Assembly: GCA_030917205.1 (NCBI GenBank)
Contig: JAUPVE010000022.1
Coordinates: forward strand, 1-8,813
Source: Patescibacteria group bacterium
GTDB taxonomy: Bacteria; Patescibacteriota; Patescibacteriia; UBA1558; GWA2-36-10
Direction: 5' to 3'
DNA: 8,813 nt
Shown: positions 6,639 through 8,813 of the stretch, piece after piece
Layout: each line of letters opens with the position of its first letter
Position numbering within the stretch: position 1 is the stretch's first letter
The notes under the pieces: model-generated
What the model was told of the DNA's origin: nothing
The model's database searches: none
The model's input: the letters and a program-made list of their open reading frames with translations, nothing else
Position numbers and translations under genes: made by a program

Positions 6639-7331
6639 ATGCGTAAATACTTCCTGCTGTCCTTATGTTCAGTCCTGCTGATCAGCCTGCTGAGCGGCTG
6701 CTCGGCCTTTCAGACCGAATTCCGCGACGAACAGGGCCGAGCCCTGGATCATCCCTACGGGAATGAACCGCCAATTACCAGACTGACCTTCCACTTGAGC
6801 TGGGACGTTCCTGTTTTTGTGTCAGTCGACGGAGGAACGAAAGTCCCACTGCCCTACGGTAGGGGTTTTCCGGTAGAAACCAGAGCTCAAAAACACATCC
6901 CATACGAACTCTGGTGGATCGAGAGGGTCAGCAGTGGCGATGACCAACTCAGTGGTATCGAACACCACTTAGTCGGACTCTACACCGGTGAGCCAATCAT
7001 CGTTGACGAGTTCTTGCTCCGTGGCTGGACCAGACTCGAAGTGATCGTGCACAACGCCAGCTCCCAGACCAAGACTTTTTCCACCATGCAGGGCGAGAGT
7101 TTTACGCTCCAGCCCCAACAATGGAAAACCATTTTCGTGGTGGCTGGCGACTTTGTGCTCATATGGCCAGCCAACGACGGTCAGACAATCCGTGGTCGGA
7201 GATGTCTGACAACTGGTCACAAGGTCCCGTGGAAAGGACGCTCGGTCGATGCCTACTTCATGATCCACGACTTTGTACCGAACATGCACCAACGGCGCAT
7301 CCTCCGCAATGGCGGTTACCTCAACCTCTAG
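6639..7331 (+). CDS. GC-rich secreted lipoprotein of unknown function
   Basis: A 230-aa protein with a type II signal peptide: MRK, a hydrophobic stretch 4-18, and lipobox LSGC with Cys21 as the lipidated residue. The mature part is rich in alternating hydrophobic residues (for example 47-63, 119-138, 162-176), suggesting beta sheet. It has one further cysteine, Cys189, and aromatic/charged segments such as ELWWIERV (90-97). I recognise no family. Base composition and codon use differ sharply from the neighbours: CTG, GGC, ACC and GAC codons are common, and a hand count of 7021-7080 gives 33 of 60 G+C against 15 of 60 for 5641-5700 in the adjacent gene. It stands alone with its own consensus promoter, strong Shine-Dalgarno and hairpin terminator, which fits an independently acquired, probably well-expressed gene. 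A role in cell-surface interaction or phage exclusion is speculation. Confidence 0.8.
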   Translation: MRKYFLLSLCSVLLISLLSGCSAFQTEFRDEQGRALDHPYGNEPPITRLTFHLSWDVPVFVSVDGGTKVPLPYGRGFPVETRAQKHIPYELWWIERVSSGDDQLSGIEHHLVGLYTGEPIIVDEFLLRGWTRLEVIVHNASSQTKTFSTMQGESFTLQPQQWKTIFVVAGDFVLIWPANDGQTIRGRRCLTTGHKVPWKGRSVDAYFMIHDFVPNMHQRRILRNGGYLNL

Positions 7332-7355
7332 CGCGCTACAGGCTCGCTACGATAA

Positions 7356-7388
7356 AGCGGCTCCAATCGATCTTCGATTGGAGCCGCT
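7356..7388. terminator. Perfect 15-bp hairpin, likely shared terminator of convergent genes
   Basis: AGCGGCTCCAATCGA (7356-7370) and its exact reverse complement (7374-7388) enclose a 3-nt loop. It lies 24 nt after the lipoprotein stop and 27 nt after the pilin-operon stop (7416, minus). The flanking T-runs are short both ways (CTCTTAATTTT on plus, TTTATC on minus), but the GC-rich stem is very stable. It most likely ends the lipoprotein transcript and may also stop the pilin transcript. Confidence 0.75.
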
Positions 7389-7415
7389 CTTAATTTTAAA
7401 AAAATTTACCCTATC

Positions 7416-7805
7416 TTAATCTGCTACTGTAGCAGGCGCACCGCCAGTAGCGCTACCCGAAGAAATATCAATCAAACTATCAAAAACAAAATTTAATATA
7501 GCGTAAGAAGCAAAAATAATAATCAAACCAATCACAGCATTCAAAATTGTCTCACGAGATTTTTTGATAGCATCAGCGTTGCCAGCTGATGTCATCCACT
7601 TAAATCCTGCCCAGAGAATCAGGATAATTACAATACTACCAAGAAAATAAAGTAAGATATTTATTATCTCAACAATAATCTCTACTGGATCTTTGTCACT
7701 GACAAGACCGGTACCGCTAGCTGCCTCTTGCAAAGAACCCTTAGGATCTACTGCTAGAACGCTAAGAGGTAATAATAAAAAAATTGAGACTAAATATTTA
7801 TACAT
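7416..7805 (-). CDS. VirB2/TrbC-like pilin (T4SS_pilin type), paralogue A
   Basis: A 129-aa small secreted membrane protein. It has a signal peptide (1-18, ending VLAVD), a short polar loop, a first hydrophobic helix (about 43-67), the polar turn GFKWMTSAGNADAIKKSRE (67-85), a second hydrophobic helix (88-108) and a small Gly/Ser/Ala tail. This two-helix plan with the central GFKW-TS-GN-D motif is that of VirB2/TrbC-like pilins widespread in CPR bacteria. Such subunits polymerise into type IV secretion pili or surface fibres; the exact role here is unknown. It is the last of three paralogues (with 7874-8254 and 8347-8682) and the only one with an extended hydrophilic tail after helix two. A weak AAGG lies 11 nt before the ATG, directly next to an intergenic hairpin. 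Confidence 0.8.
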   Translation of the reverse strand: MYKYLVSIFLLLPLSVLAVDPKGSLQEAASGTGLVSDKDPVEIIVEIINILLYFLGSIVIILILWAGFKWMTSAGNADAIKKSRETILNAVIGLIIIFASYAILNFVFDSLIDISSGSATGGAPATVAD

Positions 7806-7818
7806 AGAGTTTACGCCT

Positions 7819-7859
7819 TAGTAGTCGAGCTAAGCTCGGCTACTATAGTCTAGACTATA
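7819..7859. repeat. Adjacent hairpin and 16-bp palindrome between two pilin genes
   Basis: An inverted repeat (7819-7831 with 7833-7845, 12 of 13 pairs in the minus-strand mRNA) abuts a perfect 16-bp palindrome, TATAGTCTAGACTATA (7844-7859). They fill most of the 68-nt gap between pilin paralogues. No T-run follows on the minus strand, so a full terminator is unlikely. An mRNA-stability or processing element, or a protein-binding site, is possible. Confidence 0.6.
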
Positions 7860-7873
7860 TGTCTACGAAAAAC

Positions 7874-8254
7874 CTATTGTTCTCCTAGTGTATTGTTGTA
7901 TAGGGAGTTGATGACGAATTGAGCAGCGGCGTATGAAGCGAAAATAATGGCCAAACCAACAACGGCTGAACCCATGATTTTCTTAGCTGAGTCAATTTGA
8001 TCGCTATTACCTTGAGAAGTGAACCATTTGAATCCACCATAAAGGAATAGCAATACAGCGATACCACCTAAGAAATATAAGGCAGTATTGATAATACCAG
8101 CTAACATCTGATACAAGTCTCTTGTACCACCACCGGATGTGGCGATGCCTTCTAATACATCTGTTCCAAAATCTTCCTGCACGTTCTGAGCTAGTGTCCT
8201 AGCTGGTAACATGGCTGGAGCTAAAAGCATTAAAGCAACTAATAATTTTTTCAT
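7874..8254 (-). CDS. VirB2/TrbC-like pilin (T4SS_pilin type), paralogue B, likely major subunit
   Basis: A 126-aa pilin-like protein with signal peptide (1 to about 22, PARTLAQ), Gly-rich loop (39-44), hydrophobic helix (about 50-75), the signature GGFKWFTSQGNSDQIDSAKK (73-92) and a second hydrophobic helix (about 94-115) containing VGLAIIFASYA. Start: the frame has an ATG at 8272, but an almost perfect Shine-Dalgarno AGGAGGTG lies within that extension, 5 nt before ATG 8254, so 8254 is the start. It has its own promoter upstream (8322-8350). With the best ribosome site of the three paralogues it is the best candidate for an abundant fibre subunit. Assignment as a secretion-pilus subunit is inference from family; no VirB4/VirB6/VirD4-type gene is in the window. 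Confidence 0.85.
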   Translation of the reverse strand: MKKLLVALMLLAPAMLPARTLAQNVQEDFGTDVLEGIATSGGGTRDLYQMLAGIINTALYFLGGIAVLLFLYGGFKWFTSQGNSDQIDSAKKIMGSAVVGLAIIFASYAAAQFVINSLYNNTLGEQ

Positions 8255-8259
8255 TTCTT

Positions 8260-8267
8260 CACCTCCT
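8260..8267 (-). promoter_or_regulatory. Near-perfect Shine-Dalgarno deciding the start of pilin B
   Basis: AGGAGGTG on the minus strand lies 5 nt before ATG 8254. It lies inside the seven-codon extension that would begin at ATG 8272, so the shorter start is right. Confidence 0.85.
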
Positions 8268-8321
8268 CTCATTTTATAAGATTTTAATGATTAAAAAATA
8301 AAGTACTTTTTTACTAATAAT

Positions 8322-8350
8322 AGTATAGCCCAAAAATCATAAAACATCAA
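8322..8350 (-). promoter_or_regulatory. Internal promoter for pilin B (and A)
   Basis: On the minus strand TTGATG (8350-8345) and TATACT (8327-8322) are separated by 17 nt. The -35 box includes the TGA stop of the upstream pilin gene. Transcription would start near 8315, with a leader of about 60 AT-rich nt before ATG 8254. That leader holds a weak palindrome, AAAGTACTTT, followed by a T-rich run. Confidence 0.6.
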
Positions 8351-8682
8351 GATAGAAAATTGGTAAAAATATAACTCAATATCGCATAGCTAAAAAAAAT
8401 CATTGCCAAACCTGAGACAGCCCAAAGCAAAGTTTCTTTACCTTTCTTTACCTTGTCAGGGCTACCCTGTGAAGTCAGCCAAGTCAGACCACCCAAGACT
8501 AAATACAGCAAAGCCACAGCTCCAACTATACCCATGATGCCTTTGATAACATTATTTATCAAACCTGGGACGCTGTCTACTGATAAAGGATTTTCTAATT
8601 TTATTGTGTCGGCTGCACTGGCTGTAAACCAAGCTGAAGTCAGTAATGAGACAAGCCAAATGTAGTTTATTATTTTTTTCAT
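8347..8682 (-). CDS. VirB2/TrbC-like pilin (T4SS_pilin type), paralogue C
   Basis: A 111-aa protein with signal peptide (1-23, ASA/AD as probable cleavage site), a short 15-20 residue loop, hydrophobic helix one (about 41-65), the shared turn GGLTWLTSQGSPDKVKKGKE (64-83) and hydrophobic helix two (about 85-110) with VSGLAMIFFSYAILSYIF. It is the shortest of the three paralogues and ends right after helix two. In the turn, Phe-Lys of the other copies is Leu-Thr and Asn is Ser, so it is a diverged copy and perhaps a minor subunit. The ATG has no Shine-Dalgarno and lies 23 nt past the stop of the preceding gene, suggesting co-transcription. Ends in TGA. Confidence 0.8.
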   Translation of the reverse strand: MKKIINYIWLVSLLTSAWFTASAADTIKLENPLSVDSVPGLINNVIKGIMGIVGAVALLYLVLGGLTWLTSQGSPDKVKKGKETLLWAVSGLAMIFFSYAILSYIFTNFLS

Positions 8683-8705
8683 AGGTGCTTAAAAAGTTAT
8701 TCTAC

Positions 8706-8813
8706 TTACATTCTATTTAAAATTTTCTCTAAATCTGCTGGACCATATTGACCTGTCACTGGCGCACCATTCCAAAACAAAATACAAACATTATCAATTG
8801 GGGCTGGACAAAG
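8706..8813 (-). CDS. 3' end of an unrecognised gene, truncated by window edge
   Basis: The minus strand is open from the window edge to a TAA at 8708-8706, giving the last 35 residues of a protein. They include CPAPIDNVCILFWNG, then GAPVTGQYGPADLEKILNRM at the C-terminus. The region has protein-like composition, two cysteines eight residues apart, and a Gly-Gln-Tyr-Gly followed by a helix-like end. It stops 23 nt before pilin C on the same strand and is probably in one operon with it. The pattern NG-x-P-V-x-G with a terminal helix loosely recalls the end of thioredoxin-like folds, but that is too weak to name. Function unknown. Confidence 0.6.
   Translation of the reverse strand, partial: LCPAPIDNVCILFWNGAPVTGQYGPADLEKILNRM

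Noticed and set aside
6969..7292. Open frame on the minus strand across the lipoprotein gene, with a shorter nested one at 6980-7174
   Set aside because: GC-rich coding sequence commonly leaves the opposite strand open. The plus-strand frame has promoter, Shine-Dalgarno, signal peptide and terminator; these have none.
7333..7355. Short direct repeat CGCTAC beside the lipoprotein stop as a possible attachment-site scar
   Set aside because: The units are only 6 bp, with no matching copy seen at the left edge of the cassette near 6540; most likely chance.
7121..7393. Second plus-strand open frame overlapping the end of the lipoprotein gene
   Set aside because: Out of frame, no ribosome site, runs through the terminator hairpin and reads as low-quality Arg/His/Trp-rich protein.
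8255..8272. ATG 8272 as start of pilin B
   Set aside because: The codons it adds are the Shine-Dalgarno itself (Met-Arg-Gly-Gly-Glu-Glu), and a normal signal peptide starts at 8254.
8453..8665. Plus-strand open frame opposite pilin C, and a minus-strand frame at 7885-8067 inside pilin B
   Set aside because: Both overlap clear paralogous pilin genes and have no expression signals.

Overview
This window looks like chromosome from an AT-rich bacterium of the Candidatus Patescibacteria (CPR) type. Three observations support this: A/T-biased sequence with Lys/Asn/Ile/Phe-rich proteins; a tandem set of short secreted pilins of the CPR-common VirB2/TrbC-like (T4SS_pilin) type; and large multi-membrane GT-C-like proteins of unknown substrate. 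TGA is used as a stop (the genes ending at 4592 + and 8347 -), so the TGA=Gly code of Gracilibacteria does not apply. The phylum call is inference from gene content.

Region 1 (1-2790, minus strand) is a compact operon read right to left: yebC (translation factor/regulator family), ruvC (Holliday-junction resolvase) and glgA (glycogen/starch synthase). Gaps are 2 nt and then a 1-nt stop/start overlap. A promoter lies just upstream of yebC. yebC-ruvC is an ancient pairing; the ruvA/ruvB usually found next is replaced here by a glycogen gene.

Region 2 (2790-2990) is a divergent intergenic region. It holds a plus-strand promoter-like sequence followed about 50 nt later by a strong hairpin with a T-tract. 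This could be a small RNA or an attenuated leader. An extended -10 box then sits exactly at leaderless distance from the next ATG.

Region 3 (2991-6496) holds two convergent large membrane proteins: a STT3-like GT-C protein (+) and a DUF2079-family protein (-). Their 3' ends overlap by 7 bp, and the minus-strand terminator lies inside the plus-strand coding sequence.

Region 4 (6542-7388) is a self-contained, much more GC-rich cassette: perfect consensus sigma70-type promoter (TTGACA-17-TATAAT), structured leader, strong Shine-Dalgarno, a 230-aa lipoprotein of unknown function, and a perfect 15-bp hairpin. It looks like a transferred 'moron'-like insertion and is the most unusual item here.

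Region 5 (7416-8813, minus strand) carries three tandem paralogous pilin-like proteins, preceded by the 3' end of an unrecognised gene cut by the window edge. The middle pilin has its own promoter and a near-perfect Shine-Dalgarno, which suggests it is the major subunit. No type IV secretion ATPase or channel gene is in view. No tRNA, rRNA, CRISPR array or transposase was seen.
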